Notes: a model not told the origin generated them from the letters alone. A DNA stretch of 64,000 nt from Brevundimonas bullata (GCF_014207965.1 NZ_JACHLM010000001.1:856429-920428); one strand, 5' to 3'; positions 18,620-27,540 are shown, counted from the first letter of the stretch. Numbers and translations: made by a program.

Positions 18620-19417
18620 GGCCGAGGGGGCCTTTACGTAGAGGCCCTTGCGACCGGCGACTGGACGGAAGGCGATGCTGTCGCCCTCGGGGCGTTCATC
18701 GACGCCCAGGAAGAGGCAGCCGTCATCCACCAACTGGCGTTCCAGCCTTTCCAGCACGCGAGCGCGATGCGCCGGTTCCAGGTCGCTGAGGACGTTGCGG
18801 CAGAAGATCACGTCGAACCTTCCGTCGTCGGTCGGTTCGTCCAGCAGGTTAGCGCGCTCGAACCTGATGGCGCTGCGCAGTTCCGGGCGGGCGCGCCACT
18901 GCTCGTCGGCCTGCTCGAACCAGCGCAGCATGGTCCGGGCCGACAGGCCGCGCTGAATCTCGAACGAGGTGTAGAGGCCCGAGTGCGCCTTCTCGATCGA
19001 CAGGCGCGACAGGTCGGTGGCGACAATCTCGACGTCGGCGCTGTTCTCCAGCGCGGCGATGGCCAGGGAATAGGCTTCCTGGCCGGTCGAAGCGCCGGCG
19101 GACCATAGTCGGACCTTGCCGCCGGGGCGGGCGGCGGTCAGGGCGGGCATGAGTTCGCGCGAAAAGACGTCGAAGACGGCGCGGTCGCGGCGGAACCAGG
19201 TCTCGCCGTTCAGCAGGGCCTCGATCACGGACCACCCCAGAGAGGCGACGGGCTGGCTCCACAGCGAGGACAGCATGGCCTCGACGTTGTGGTAGCCCTC
19301 GCGCCGCGCCACGGGGCCCAGGCGATGCTCAGCCAGATGCATCCGGTCGCGGGTCAGCCGAAAGCCGGCGCGGGACGCCAGCAAGGTCTGAAGGCGATCG
19401 AAATCCTCCGGCGTCAT
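18602..19417 (-). CDS. cheR: CheR-type protein-glutamate methyltransferase
   Basis: A 271-residue S-adenosylmethionine-dependent enzyme that methylates glutamates of chemoreceptors. The N-terminal helical domain covers about 1-75. The SAM-binding domain has LWSAGASTGQEAYSLA near residues 104-119 and the conserved FCRNVLSDL near 210. Its ATG overlaps the stop of the upstream receiver gene by four bases (ATGA), indicating coupled translation. No receptor, cheA, cheW or cheB gene is beside it, so this is a solitary cheR set beside the cell-cycle phosphotransferase gene. It could act on a receptor encoded elsewhere. Confidence 0.88.
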   Translation of the reverse strand: MTPEDFDRLQTLLASRAGFRLTRDRMHLAEHRLGPVARREGYHNVEAMLSSLWSQPVASLGWSVIEALLNGETWFRRDRAVFDVFSRELMPALTAARPGGKVRLWSAGASTGQEAYSLAIAALENSADVEIVATDLSRLSIEKAHSGLYTSFEIQRGLSARTMLRWFEQADEQWRARPELRSAIRFERANLLDEPTDDGRFDVIFCRNVLSDLEPAHRARVLERLERQLVDDGCLFLGVDERPEGDSIAFRPVAGRKGLYVKAPSALRRAA

Positions 19418-19797
19418 GACGGTGACTGAACAGCTCCCACTTCGGCGAGTTTGGAATGAAGGATCTCGCCGTCGAAAGGCTTCATAACATAGTCGTCGGC
19501 TCCTGCGGACAGGGCTTCTGCAATCCGGTCGGCGCGGGTCTCGACGGTGCAGAACAGGACCTTGGGCGCACGACCGCCCGGCAGGTCGCGTAGGCGGCGC
19601 AGGAAGCTGAGGCCGTCCATGACCGGCATCTGCCAGTCCAGCAGCACAACATGGGGCATGACGCCCATGCAGTAGGTCAGGGCTTCGGCCCCGTCGGCGG
19701 CCTCCGCCACCTCGAAGCCGAGGCCCTCGACGATGCGGCGCGCGACCTTGCGGATGATCCGGCTGTCATCGACGATCAGGCAGGTCTGGAAGTCCAT
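19414..19797 (-). CDS. CheY-like single-domain response regulator
   Basis: A 127-residue receiver domain with no output domain. Visible residues are the acidic pair D10-D11, the phospho-acceptor D54 in LLDWQMPVMDG, T84 and the conserved K106 in DDYVMKPF. The ATG at 19797 is chosen because the receiver fold starts there; a 13-codon extension upstream is not family-like. Its stop overlaps the cheR start (ATGA). Its position between chpT and cheR suggests a link to phosphorelay signalling or taxis, but its kinase is unknown. Confidence 0.87.
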   Translation of the reverse strand: MDFQTCLIVDDSRIIRKVARRIVEGLGFEVAEAADGAEALTYCMGVMPHVVLLDWQMPVMDGLSFLRRLRDLPGGRAPKVLFCTVETRADRIAEALSAGADDYVMKPFDGEILHSKLAEVGAVQSPS

Positions 19798-19870
19798 GGA
19801 CTCTATCTCGCTTCGCGCGAACCCACAGCGCGCCATGCGCCATGATCGTTCCTGGGGGCCGTTGCGGACA

Positions 19871-20563
19871 TCAGAGCGGGGTCTGGGCGATCAGGCCGAC
19901 GCGGCCTTCGTCGGCGGCGATGTCCAGACGACCGCCAGCCTCATTGACCGCCAGCCACAGCCAGTAGGGCTGGATCCACTGTCCGGCCAGGCCCTCGGTC
20001 AGACGCTCGCCCTTCAGGCCGGTCAGGGCCTCGGGCTTGAGGCGGGCGCGGGCGCCCTCGGCCGAACCGATCAACTGCAGGCGCTCGCCGTCTTGGCGGG
20101 CCGTGATGGTGGCGACGCCGCCGGTCGGCAGGGCGCCCAGGGTCATCCAGGCCAGGTTGATCAGGATGCGAGCCTGGGGCTTGGTGAAGGTCGCGCCGTC
20201 GCCGATGCGCCAGTCCAAGGTGGCGCGACCCCCCTCGTAGAGACCGCCCACCAGACCGCGCAGATCGACCGAGGCGAATTGTTCGCTGGTCGTGGCGGCG
20301 CCGAAGGCCACGCGGGCGAAGTGGACGTGAGCGACCATCTTGCGGGCGCTCTGGCGGATCAGGCTCATGGCGTCGTCGCGCATGTCCTGCGCCGTGGGGT
20401 CTTCCAGAAGGTCCAGGCCCGACATGATGGCGCCCGCCGGGCTGATGAAGTCGTGGCACAGCTTGCCGGCGATGAAGGCGGCCAGTTCGGCGCCGCCCGC
20501 GGGCAGGTCGGCGATCGCGAGCTCGGGCGCGGACGGTTGTGCGGAAAAATCGGAAAGGGTCAT
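19871..20563 (-). CDS. chpT: histidine phosphotransferase ChpT
   Basis: A 230-residue protein of the ChpT family, which in Caulobacter relays phosphate from the hybrid kinase CckA to CtrA and CpdR to control the cell cycle. The phospho-acceptor is H37 in KLCHDFISPAGAI, within a helical hairpin (about 25-100) resembling a kinase dimerisation domain. A degenerate ATPase-like domain lacking the ATP-binding N and G boxes follows (about 110-230). That arrangement identifies ChpT rather than a true kinase. It lies upstream of the receiver gene on the same strand, 73 bases apart, and is divergent from cysQ. The gene supports assignment of the window to Caulobacterales or relatives. Confidence 0.87.
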   Translation of the reverse strand: MTLSDFSAQPSAPELAIADLPAGGAELAAFIAGKLCHDFISPAGAIMSGLDLLEDPTAQDMRDDAMSLIRQSARKMVAHVHFARVAFGAATTSEQFASVDLRGLVGGLYEGGRATLDWRIGDGATFTKPQARILINLAWMTLGALPTGGVATITARQDGERLQLIGSAEGARARLKPEALTGLKGERLTEGLAGQWIQPYWLWLAVNEAGGRLDIAADEGRVGLIAQTPL

Positions 20564-20652
20564 CGCTCGGACGGTCTGCTGTCGGGAATGGTTAAGGCTG
20601 ACCTGATTTGCCGGTTCATGAAACCGGGCGCATGGGCTATCGAGGCGGAGAC

Positions 20653-21438
20653 ATGACGCACGCTCTTGAGACCGACCTCGCTTCCGGCGCCCTCGCCGAG
20701 ATCATCACCGACATCGCCGAGGAGGCCGCGCGCCTGATCCTGCCCTACTGGCGGGTGGGAACGACGGTCGAGACCAAGTCCGACGCCAGTCCGGTGACCG
20801 AGGCGGACCGCGCCGCCGAGGCCCTGATCCTGCAGCGGCTGGCCGAGCGCTGGCCGGGCGTGCAGACCGTGGCCGAAGAGGCTGTGGCCGCCGACGGCGC
20901 GCCTGCTTCGGTCAGCGACTGGTTCTGGCTGATCGACCCGCTGGACGGGACCAAGGGCTTTGTTCAGGGCCGAGAAAGCTTCACCGTCAACATCGCCCTG
21001 ATCCACCGCGACCGCCCCGTCGCTGGCGTGGTGACGGCGCCGGCGTCGAGCGTCAGCTGGGCCTCGACGGCGCCGGGCAAGGGCGCGGTGCGCCGCGTCT
21101 TCGGCGAGGCCTGGCGCCCGATCAAGGTGCGCGCCCAGCCGGCCGAGGGCATCGCTCTTCTCAGCCACAGCATGACCGACGAGGAGGCCGCGCGTCTGGC
21201 CGCACGTCACGGCTGCACCCAGTGGCAGGGCACGGATTCATCCTTGAAGTTCTGCCTCATCGCCGAGGGGCGCTTCGACGCCTATCCGCGCACCGGCCCG
21301 ACCAGCGAGTGGGATACCGCCGCGGGTCAGGCGGTGCTGGAGGCGGCCGGCGGGCGTGTCCTGGGCGCGGATGGACAGCGGCTGGCCTATGGCAAGCCGG
21401 GCTTCCTCAACGGACCGTTCGTGGCGATGGGCGGCTAG
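20653..21438 (+). CDS. cysQ: 3'(2'),5'-bisphosphate nucleotidase CysQ
   Basis: A 261-residue inositol monophosphatase-superfamily enzyme that hydrolyses adenosine 3',5'-bisphosphate (PAP) left by sulfate assimilation. Metal-binding motifs are VTEADRAAE, EEA, DPLDGTKGF (residues about 97-105) and the C-terminal SEWDTAAGQAVLEAAGG (about 217-233). The combination GTKGF plus ESFTVNIAL is typical of CysQ rather than of inositol phosphatases. The ATG at 20653 has GGAG just upstream. Its stop overlaps the stop of the convergent aldo/keto reductase gene by four bases. Confidence 0.9.
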   Translation: MTHALETDLASGALAEIITDIAEEAARLILPYWRVGTTVETKSDASPVTEADRAAEALILQRLAERWPGVQTVAEEAVAADGAPASVSDWFWLIDPLDGTKGFVQGRESFTVNIALIHRDRPVAGVVTAPASSVSWASTAPGKGAVRRVFGEAWRPIKVRAQPAEGIALLSHSMTDEEAARLAARHGCTQWQGTDSSLKFCLIAEGRFDAYPRTGPTSEWDTAAGQAVLEAAGGRVLGADGQRLAYGKPGFLNGPFVAMGG

Positions 21439-22352
21439 GCGACCGCCGAGCCGACCCTGGCCATTTCGATCTGGGCCGAGAGGCCGGGCGGCAGGTCGCG
21501 CTCGGGTACGGCGGCCAGGGCTTCCATCCGTTCGGGATTGATCGCCTCCACGATGACGCTGCCGATCGCCGGGTCCGTCAGGGTGAAGGCCAGGCAGATC
21601 TCTTCAGCGTTCCAGTTCGGGGTCTGGTGCAGGAAGGCGAAGGAGCCGGCGTTGGCCATGCCTGTCTCCGCCGGCTTGGCGCCGAAGCCGAACAGGCCCT
21701 TTTTCTTGGGCTGGACGCCGGCGCCCGCCGCCTTGCGTTCGGTCGACAGGCTTTCCGGAAAATAGTCATAGGTGAAGATGGCCATGTCGCGCTCGCGCGC
21801 GGCCCGCATCCGCGAGCGGATGCGCCACTCCACATTGGCGTGGAAGGGGGTGTAGAGAACGTCAAAAGCGCCCGTCGAGACATAGATGTCCATCACCGGA
21901 GAGTCGCCGGAGACGCCCAGCAGCTTGACGTGACCGGCTTTGCGCAGGGCCTTGAGCGCGATCAGCGAGGCTTGCGGCAGCTCATCGTCCGCCGGCTCGT
22001 CCAGCACGGCGACATCGAACCAGCCCAGACCTGAGGCGTGCAGAGCGTGGTCGATCGAGCTGCTGAGGCTGTCTGCCGAGAAGTCGCGGAAGCCCCTCTT
22101 TCGGCCGTCGCCGACGCCGAGAGTGACGCCGACGCAGACCAGGCGGCGCTCGACGTGGCCCAGGGCTTCGCCGACGATCTCGGCCAGAACCGGATCCGCG
22201 TTTTCAAGGTGGTAGGAGTTCACCCCCGCCTCGAGCGCGGTGAAGATGAGTTCGCTGAGGGCGGTGCGGCCGCGCCCGAGCGCTTCTGCGCCGAGCGACA
22301 GCGTCAGGTTGGACACCGCCGCGCCCGTGGCGCCGAACGGGCGATACCGCAT
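21435..22352 (-). CDS. aldo/keto reductase family protein
   Basis: A 305-residue protein that begins like aldo/keto reductases (MRYRPFGATGAAVSNLTLSL) and keeps the TIM-barrel layout, with KALRKAGHVKLLGVSG around residues 132-147. The usual catalytic Asp-Tyr-Lys-His tetrad is not clearly preserved: the region normally holding the tyrosine reads EAGVNSYHLENADP. It may therefore be a divergent or inactive member. It starts two bases after the stop of bolA, so the two are almost certainly co-transcribed. The substrate is unknown. Confidence 0.8.
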   Translation of the reverse strand: MRYRPFGATGAAVSNLTLSLGAEALGRGRTALSELIFTALEAGVNSYHLENADPVLAEIVGEALGHVERRLVCVGVTLGVGDGRKRGFRDFSADSLSSSIDHALHASGLGWFDVAVLDEPADDELPQASLIALKALRKAGHVKLLGVSGDSPVMDIYVSTGAFDVLYTPFHANVEWRIRSRMRAARERDMAIFTYDYFPESLSTERKAAGAGVQPKKKGLFGFGAKPAETGMANAGSFAFLHQTPNWNAEEICLAFTLTDPAIGSVIVEAINPERMEALAAVPERDLPPGLSAQIEMARVGSAVA

Positions 22353-22354
22353 GC

Positions 22355-22597
22355 TCAGCCGACCTCGGCGGGGGCGGAGGTCTCCAGCGCCAGAGCGTGC
22401 AGTTCACCGCCCATCTGGCCCTTCAGCGCACCGTAAACCAGTTGGTGCTGACGCACGCGGGGCAGGCCCTTGAAGGCGGTGGAGACGATCCTGGCGCGAT
22501 AGTGGTCGCCGTCGCCGGCTAGGTCCTCGATAGCGATGTCCGCATCGGGGAAGGCCTCGACCAGATGGGCGCGAAGGACGTCGGCGGACATGGGCAT
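22355..22597 (-). CDS. BolA family protein
   Basis: An 80-residue BolA/IbaG-type protein with the class II KH-like fold. The conserved C-terminal segment is FKGLPRVRQHQLVYGALKGQMGGELHALAL, given here only as residues 43-72; it contains the RVRQHQLVY motif with the invariant histidine that ligates a shared 2Fe-2S cluster with monothiol glutaredoxins. It is a likely Fe-S trafficking or stress regulator. A second ATG two codons later (22591) is equally possible; neither has a clear ribosome-binding site. It is directly upstream of the aldo/keto reductase gene. No glutaredoxin gene is adjacent. Confidence 0.9.
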   Translation of the reverse strand: MPMSADVLRAHLVEAFPDADIAIEDLAGDGDHYRARIVSTAFKGLPRVRQHQLVYGALKGQMGGELHALALETSAPAEVG

Positions 22598-22663
22598 GAA
22601 GCTACTCGCGAAACCGGAAGATCGGTTCTGAACTGTAAAACCTAAAGAGGTGCGCGTCGTCTG

Positions 22664-23188
22664 TCAGCCCGCAACCGCGCGGGGGCGTTCAAACAGGGTG
22701 ACGCGCGACTCCTTGTAGTCGGTCTCGGCGTAGGCGCGGTAGCCGACCCGTTCGGCCAGTTTGATCGAAGGCGTATTGTCGGGCGAGATCATGCAGACGG
22801 TGCGCGGCTCCAGCCGATAGGCGTCGGTCCAGGCTAGGGCCGCCTGAAGCGCCTCGTAAGCCAGACCCTGACCCTGGAAGGCGGGCGCCACGCCCCAACC
22901 CAGTTCCGGCGCGTCGAAGGCCGGCGTCATCTCGCGGCGATAGTCCAGCACGCCGACGCTGCCGACATAGGCCCCCGTGTCCGACTCGCGGATCGTCCAA
23001 TTGCCATAGCCCTTGGCCTGCCAATGACCGAGGTCGCGCAGCAGCCGGAACCAGACCTCTTCTTCCGAAAGACCGCGCCCCATGATGTGGCGGGTGAAGT
23101 CGGCGTCGGCCCACAGGCCGATCAGCTCGTCCATGTCGCCGACGGCGACCGGCGTCAGGGTCAGGCGGTCGGTGGTCAGGACGGTCAC
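22664..23188 (-). CDS. GNAT N-acetyltransferase (RimJ/RimL-like)
   Basis: A 174-residue acetyl-CoA-dependent acetyltransferase of the RimJ/RimL/type-3 GNAT subgroup. The fold starts with TDRLTLTPV, and motif A with the pyrophosphate loop is [18 protein letters not shown] (about 95-112). Motif B follows at [16 protein letters not shown]. It begins with GTG, overlapping the radC stop by four bases (GTGA), so translation is coupled. It could modify a ribosomal protein N-terminus, another protein or a small molecule; the sequence does not decide this. Confidence 0.87.
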   Translation of the reverse strand: MTVLTTDRLTLTPVAVGDMDELIGLWADADFTRHIMGRGLSEEEVWFRLLRDLGHWQAKGYGNWTIRESDTGAYVGSVGVLDYRREMTPAFDAPELGWGVAPAFQGQGLAYEALQAALAWTDAYRLEPRTVCMISPDNTPSIKLAERVGYRAYAETDYKESRVTLFERPRAVAG

Positions 23189-23922
23189 ATCAAACCCAGT
23201 TGCTTGAAGCTGGCCACGCCTTCGCGGCCGACGATGAGGTGGTCGTGGACCTGAAGGCCGAGCGCGCGCGCGGCCTCGATCACCTGCTTGGTCATGTCTA
23301 TGTCGGCGCGGCTGGGGGTCGGGTCGCCCGAGGGGTGGTTGTGGACGATGATCATGGCGCTGGCCGACAGTTCCAGCGCCCGGCGGACCACCTCGCGCGG
23401 ATAGACGGGGGCGTGGTCGACCGTGCCCCGGTTCTGGATCTCGTCGAGGATCAACTGGTTCTTCTTGTCGAGGTAGAGGACGCGAAACTGCTCGCGCGGC
23501 TCGTGCTGTAGCGACAGGCGTACATAGGCCAGAAGCGCGGTCCAGGACGAGATGACGGTGCGCTTGTTGGCCTCTTCCTTGGCCACGCGACGCGAGACCT
23601 CGTGCAGGGCGGCCAGGTCCAGGGCGGTTTCGGCGCCGACGCCCTTGGAACGGCCGCGCGAGTCCTCGGCGCGCACGGTCATCAGGTCCTCGACCGAGGC
23701 GGCCAGGACGGCGGCCAGGGAGCCGAAGCGGGTCAGCAGGGCCTTGGCGATCGGCTTGACGTCGCCCTGCGGCTGGCTGCGGAACAGGAAGAGCTCCAGC
23801 AGCTCATAGTCGGGCAGATGATGGATCCCCGCGCCGCGCGCGCGTTCGCGCAGCCGTTCGCGATGACCGGCGTGGTGCGGCTTGGCCTGCTTTGGAATTG
23901 CTCCCGCGACGCCGTCGGACAC
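23185..23922 (-). CDS. radC: RadC family JAB/MPN-domain protein
   Basis: A 245-residue protein with an N-terminal helix-hairpin-helix-like region (about 18-85) and a C-terminal JAB domain. The metalloprotease-type JAMM motif [14 protein letters not shown] is at about 190-203. RadC proteins were once linked to DNA repair but their biochemical role is unsettled. It starts with GTG at 23922, and its stop is coupled to the GNAT gene. Upstream, map lies on the same strand but is separated by a 30-bp perfect inverted repeat, which could attenuate or stabilise a common transcript. Confidence 0.92.
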   Translation of the reverse strand: MSDGVAGAIPKQAKPHHAGHRERLRERARGAGIHHLPDYELLELFLFRSQPQGDVKPIAKALLTRFGSLAAVLAASVEDLMTVRAEDSRGRSKGVGAETALDLAALHEVSRRVAKEEANKRTVISSWTALLAYVRLSLQHEPREQFRVLYLDKKNQLILDEIQNRGTVDHAPVYPREVVRRALELSASAMIIVHNHPSGDPTPSRADIDMTKQVIEAARALGLQVHDHLIVGREGVASFKQLGLM

Positions 23923-23933
23923 GATGCCCCCAT

Positions 23934-24057
23934 CCGCTCATCCCCGCGGAGGCGGGGACCCAGTCCTGGGGCCGGACGCTAACTTGTCCGTCGCAGGGAT
24001 CAAGCGCTGGATTGCGGGGCCAAAGCTCTGGGTCCCCGCCTCCGCGGGGATGAGCGG
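23934..24057. repeat. paired palindromic (REP/BIME-like) element, 30-bp inverted arms
   Basis: Arms at 23934-23963 and 24028-24057 are perfect 30-base reverse complements. Each arm is itself a hairpin (TCCCCGC, GGAG loop, GCGGGGA) followed by CCCAG. Such CATCCCCGC-type palindromes are common dispersed elements in alphaproteobacterial genomes. It fills the space between map and radC. Confidence 0.88.
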
Positions 24058-24060
24058 GGC

Positions 24061-24882
24061 CTAGAATTTCGGGCGGAACAGGCCCTTCGGCGAGGCCGAG
24101 AAGATTTCCAGCCCGTCTTCCGTCACCCCGATGGTGTGCTCGCACTGCGACGACAGCGACTTGTCGCGGGTTACGGCGGTCCAGCCGTCCGACAGCACCT
24201 TCACCGCCGGCTTGCCCAGGTTCACCATCGGCTCGACGGTGAAGAACATGCCGGGCTTCAGCACGGCGCCCTCGCCGCGACGGCCGTAGTGCAGGACGTT
24301 GGGGCTGTCGTGGAAGACGCGGCCGATGCCGTGGCCGCAGAAGTCACGGACCACGCTCATGCGTTGGGCTTCGACGAATTTCTGAATGGCGTAGCCGATG
24401 TCGCCGAAGGTGTTGCCCGGCTTGACCTGGGCCAGGCCCAGTTCCAGCGCGTCGTAGGTGACGTCGATCAGCTTTTTCGACCGGGCGTTGATCTCGCCGA
24501 CCGGATACATGCGGCTCGAGTCGCCATGCCAGCCGTCGACGATGACGGTGTGGTCGATGTTGACGATGTCGCCTTCCTTCAGAACCTTGTCGCCGGGAAT
24601 GCCGTGGCAGACGACGTGGTTGATCGAGGTGCAGATCGTCTTGGTGTAGCCCTTGTAGCCGAGGCAGGCGGGGATGCCGCCGCGGGCCAGGGTGAACTCG
24701 CGCACCAGATCGTCCAGTTCGCCGGTGGTGACGCCCGGTTTCACATGCTCGCCGATCATGTCCAGCGCCTCGGCGACCAGGCGGCCGGCCTTGCGCATGC
24801 CCTCGAAGGCGTCCGCGTCGTGGATGCGGATTTCGTGGCTGCGGACGAAGGCGTCGTTATCCAGGTCGGGGGTCTCGTACAT
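24061..24882 (-). CDS. map: methionine aminopeptidase, type I
   Basis: A 273-residue cytosolic enzyme that removes the initiator methionine. The pita-bread fold ligands are present in order: the two aspartates in NIDHTVIVDGWHGDSS, the histidine in CGHGIGRVFHD, and the glutamates in FTVEPMV and CEHTIGVTEDG. The substrate-site histidine is in NHVVCHGIPGD. The length is somewhat above the E. coli enzyme (264) because of an N-terminal extension. The ATG at 24882 is the start. It is divergent from the CinA-type gene. Confidence 0.95.
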   Translation of the reverse strand: MYETPDLDNDAFVRSHEIRIHDADAFEGMRKAGRLVAEALDMIGEHVKPGVTTGELDDLVREFTLARGGIPACLGYKGYTKTICTSINHVVCHGIPGDKVLKEGDIVNIDHTVIVDGWHGDSSRMYPVGEINARSKKLIDVTYDALELGLAQVKPGNTFGDIGYAIQKFVEAQRMSVVRDFCGHGIGRVFHDSPNVLHYGRRGEGAVLKPGMFFTVEPMVNLGKPAVKVLSDGWTAVTRDKSLSSQCEHTIGVTEDGLEIFSASPKGLFRPKF

Positions 24883-25025
24883 GATCTGCTTTCGGGCGGG
24901 CCGCAGAAGGGGAGGGCGCGGCTGGGTGCTTTTACTCTGGGGTCAGATGGCCAACCTAGCACAAAACCTCAAGCCCGTCAGGCGGCGCCGATGACGCGGC
25001 GCGGCGCGCTCCCTATGTGGGAGCC

Positions 25026-25784
25026 ATGAACGCTCAAGCTGCTCCGACCGCCGCTGTCCTGATCATCGGCGATGAAATCCTTTCCGGCCGGACCAGGGAC
25101 GTGAATCTGAACACCATAGCCCGCTTTCTGGCGGCGCTGGGGATCGACCTGATGGAGGCGCGCACCGTCGGCGACCGTCAGGCTCAGATTGTCGGGGCTC
25201 TGAACGCCCTGCGCCAGGCCTATGACTATGTCCTGACGACGGGCGGCATCGGCCCGACCCATGATGATATCACCGCCGACGCCGTGGGCGCCGCCTTCGG
25301 CGTGGCGGTGGCCGAGCATCCCGAGGCCCTGGCCATCCTGGAGCGACGCTACGGGCCGGGCGAGTTCAACGCGGCGCGGCGGCGGATGGCGCGCATTCCC
25401 GAGGGCGGCAGCCTGATCGCCAATCCTGCTACGGATGCGCCGGGCTTCCAGATCGGCAATGTCTTCGTCATGGCCGGCGTGCCCAAGATCATGGAGGCCA
25501 TGCTGCAGGACGTGGCCCCGCGCCTGCGCACCGGGGCGGTGGTCCACGCTCGGACGATCCGGGTTGTCGGCGTCGGCGAAAGCGCCATCGCCGAGGTTCT
25601 GCGGGCCGCCGCCGAGGCGCGGCCCGACCTGTCGTATGGAAGCTATCCGTTCGGCTTCGGAACGGATGGAGAGGTGGGAACCCAGTTGGTGATCCGTGGC
25701 CGAGAGCGGGCCGAAGTTGACGCTGCGGAACACGATCTTTCCCAAGAACTGCGTTACTTGGGCATTGATATTGCCGTAACGTAA
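25026..25784 (+). CDS. CinA-type molybdopterin-binding (MoCF) domain protein
   Basis: A 252-residue protein corresponding to the N-terminal half of competence/damage-inducible protein A. The domain opens with AAVLIIGDEILSGRTRDVN and contains the TTGGIGPTHDDIT motif near residues 75-87. The C-terminal nicotinamide-nucleotide amidase domain of full CinA is missing. Such short forms are common in alphaproteobacteria; the fold is related to MoaB/MogA, and some relatives have ADP-ribose pyrophosphatase activity. The ATG at 25026 is preferred to a GTG three codons earlier. The function in the cell is not established. Confidence 0.87.
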   Translation: MNAQAAPTAAVLIIGDEILSGRTRDVNLNTIARFLAALGIDLMEARTVGDRQAQIVGALNALRQAYDYVLTTGGIGPTHDDITADAVGAAFGVAVAEHPEALAILERRYGPGEFNAARRRMARIPEGGSLIANPATDAPGFQIGNVFVMAGVPKIMEAMLQDVAPRLRTGAVVHARTIRVVGVGESAIAEVLRAAAEARPDLSYGSYPFGFGTDGEVGTQLVIRGRERAEVDAAEHDLSQELRYLGIDIAVT

Positions 25785-25964
25785 GCTCACCAAGGTGTGA
25801 AATTGTGCGACATCGCCGCCACGGTTTCGCCGATTTGCGGTCCGACAGGGGCCTTGGAGGCAACGCTTTCGAGACACCAGCGCTGTGGCTGTTAGCGTCG
25901 CCGTCCTCCCCGAACAACGACCCGTTCATGAGTAAGGACGGGCGGACCACATAGGTGAAACAGT

Positions 25965-27260
25965 ATGACTCCCAGGAACATGGCCCGCCTCAGCGGCCTC
26001 GCTGTCCTCATGGCCTCCGTGGCGGCCCCGGCCTTCGCGGGCTCCTTCTATCTGCAGGAACAATCGGTGCGCGGCGCCGGTCGCGCCTTCTCGGGCGAAG
26101 CGGCGGACCGCGGCGTGGGCTCGATGTGGTGGAACCCCGCCGCCATCGCCCGCAGCGGCCGTGAAGTCTCGGTCGGGATGCACGGCATCAAGATCGATTC
26201 CGAGGTCAAGAACAACGGCTCCTATGTCACCTATCCGGGCGGCGCCAATGTGCCGGTGACCAATCCGCGTAACACCAATGTCGATCCCATCGAAAGCGGC
26301 CTGGTGCCCAACTTCGCCTTCGCTGCCCCGGTCGGTGATCGCTTCGCCGTCGGCGTGTCGGTGGCTGCGCCCTACAACTTCACGACCAAGTACGAGCAGG
26401 CCTCCTTCACCCGCTATGACGCCCTGACGTCCGAGCTGCGCTCGGCCAACGCCGGCCTGACCGTCGCCTATCAGGTCAACGATTGGCTGGACGTGGGCGC
26501 GGGCCTGGACGCCCAGTTCGTCAAGGCCAAGCTGACCTCGGCCCTGCCCAACCTGTCGCCGCTGCTGCCGGACGGCTCCAACACCCTGGAAGGCGACGGC
26601 TGGGACTACGGCTGGAACGTCGGCGTTCAGGCGCACAAGGGGCCGTGGGATCTCGGCCTGAGCTACCGCTCCAAGATCGAGCATGAGCTGGAAGGCGACA
26701 TCACCATCGCCGGCCTGCTGGGCCCGCTGGCGGGCGGCAATGTCGCCACCGCCGGCAAGGCCAGCTTCAACACGCCGTGGTTCGCTTCGGCCTCTGTGCG
26801 CTATGCGGTCAACGACAAGCTGACGCTGAACGCCCAGGTCAACCGCATCGGCTGGAGCGAGTTTGAGGCCATCGACGTCGAATACGCCGGCGGCGGCGAT
26901 TCCATCCATCAGAACTACAAGGACGTGACCACGGGCGCGATCGGCCTGGACTACGCCTACAGCGACAAGACCACCCTGCGCGCCGGCGTCGGCTATGACC
27001 CGACCCCGACCCGCGACAGCCTGCGCACGGCCCGCATCCCGGACGCCGATCGCCTGCTGGTCTCGGTCGGCGCTTCGACTGAAGTGACGCCCGGCGTGAC
27101 CTTCGACGCCGGTCTGACCTACATCGCCTTCAGCGACAGCGACATCTTCGACGACCGCACCTTCTACGGCGGCACGCCGGCGGCCACGACCTCGCACCTG
27201 CGCGGCACGGCCGAGGGTTCGGCCCTGGTCGCCTCGATGGGGGCGCGCTGGGCCTTCTGA
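25965..27260 (+). CDS. FadL/OMPP1/TodX family outer membrane transport protein
   Basis: A 431-residue outer membrane channel for hydrophobic compounds such as long-chain fatty acids. The signal peptide ends near APAFAG. The mature N-terminus SFYLQEQSVRGAGRAFSG followed by SMWWNPAAIA is the FadL hatch signature, with NPA conserved. About 14 amphipathic beta strands follow, and the protein ends in phenylalanine. The ATG at 25965 has AGGTGA seven bases upstream. It is a single gene with its own terminator. The actual ligand is not known. Confidence 0.92.
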   Translation: MTPRNMARLSGLAVLMASVAAPAFAGSFYLQEQSVRGAGRAFSGEAADRGVGSMWWNPAAIARSGREVSVGMHGIKIDSEVKNNGSYVTYPGGANVPVTNPRNTNVDPIESGLVPNFAFAAPVGDRFAVGVSVAAPYNFTTKYEQASFTRYDALTSELRSANAGLTVAYQVNDWLDVGAGLDAQFVKAKLTSALPNLSPLLPDGSNTLEGDGWDYGWNVGVQAHKGPWDLGLSYRSKIEHELEGDITIAGLLGPLAGGNVATAGKASFNTPWFASASVRYAVNDKLTLNAQVNRIGWSEFEAIDVEYAGGGDSIHQNYKDVTTGAIGLDYAYSDKTTLRAGVGYDPTPTRDSLRTARIPDADRLLVSVGASTEVTPGVTFDAGLTYIAFSDSDIFDDRTFYGGTPAATTSHLRGTAEGSALVASMGARWAF

Positions 27261-27285
27261 TCCCGGCGACGGCCTGACAGGAATG

Positions 27286-27316
27286 CGGCGGTTCCCTTGC
27301 GGGGGCCGCCGTTTTT
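27286..27316 (+). terminator. intrinsic terminator after the FadL-family gene
   Basis: An 11-bp stem (CGGCGGTTCCC with GGGGGCCGCCG, two G-T pairs, TTGC loop) is followed by T5, 26 bases after the stop codon. Confidence 0.9.
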
Positions 27317-27326
27317 CATGGGCGGG

Positions 27327-27470
27327 CCTTTCCTCCCTGTCGGCGGAGCCGATGGGGAGGTGGCGCGGACGCGATAGCGGCCGTGACGGAGGGGGCGACT
27401 GGACGGCTGACGTCTGCGCCGCCCCCTCCACCGCTACGCGGTCCCCCTCCCCACAAGTGGGGAGGAAAGG
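27327..27470. repeat. dispersed inverted-repeat element, copy 1
   Basis: The left end CCTTTCCTCC and right end GGAGGAAAGG are reverse complements. Inside, both halves carry GGGGAGG and CCCCCTCC blocks around small palindromes. The right half (CCCCCTCCACCGC, then GCGGTCCCCCTCCCC) is nearly the same as the element at 55835-55973, showing one family present twice. It lies between the FadL-family gene and rhlE; no gene is seen in it. Confidence 0.75.
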
Positions 27471-27482
27471 GCTGCCGAAATG

Positions 27483-27517
27483 AAAAACGCCGGGCTCTCG
27501 AGGAGAGCCCGGCGTTT
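27483..27517 (-). terminator. intrinsic terminator after rhlE
   Basis: A 15-bp stem (AAACGCCGGGCTCTC and complement, GAG loop). On the minus strand it is followed by T5 at 27487-27483, about 25 bases past the helicase stop codon. Confidence 0.9.
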
Positions 27518-27540
27518 CTGACTTGTGATGATCCGAGGGA

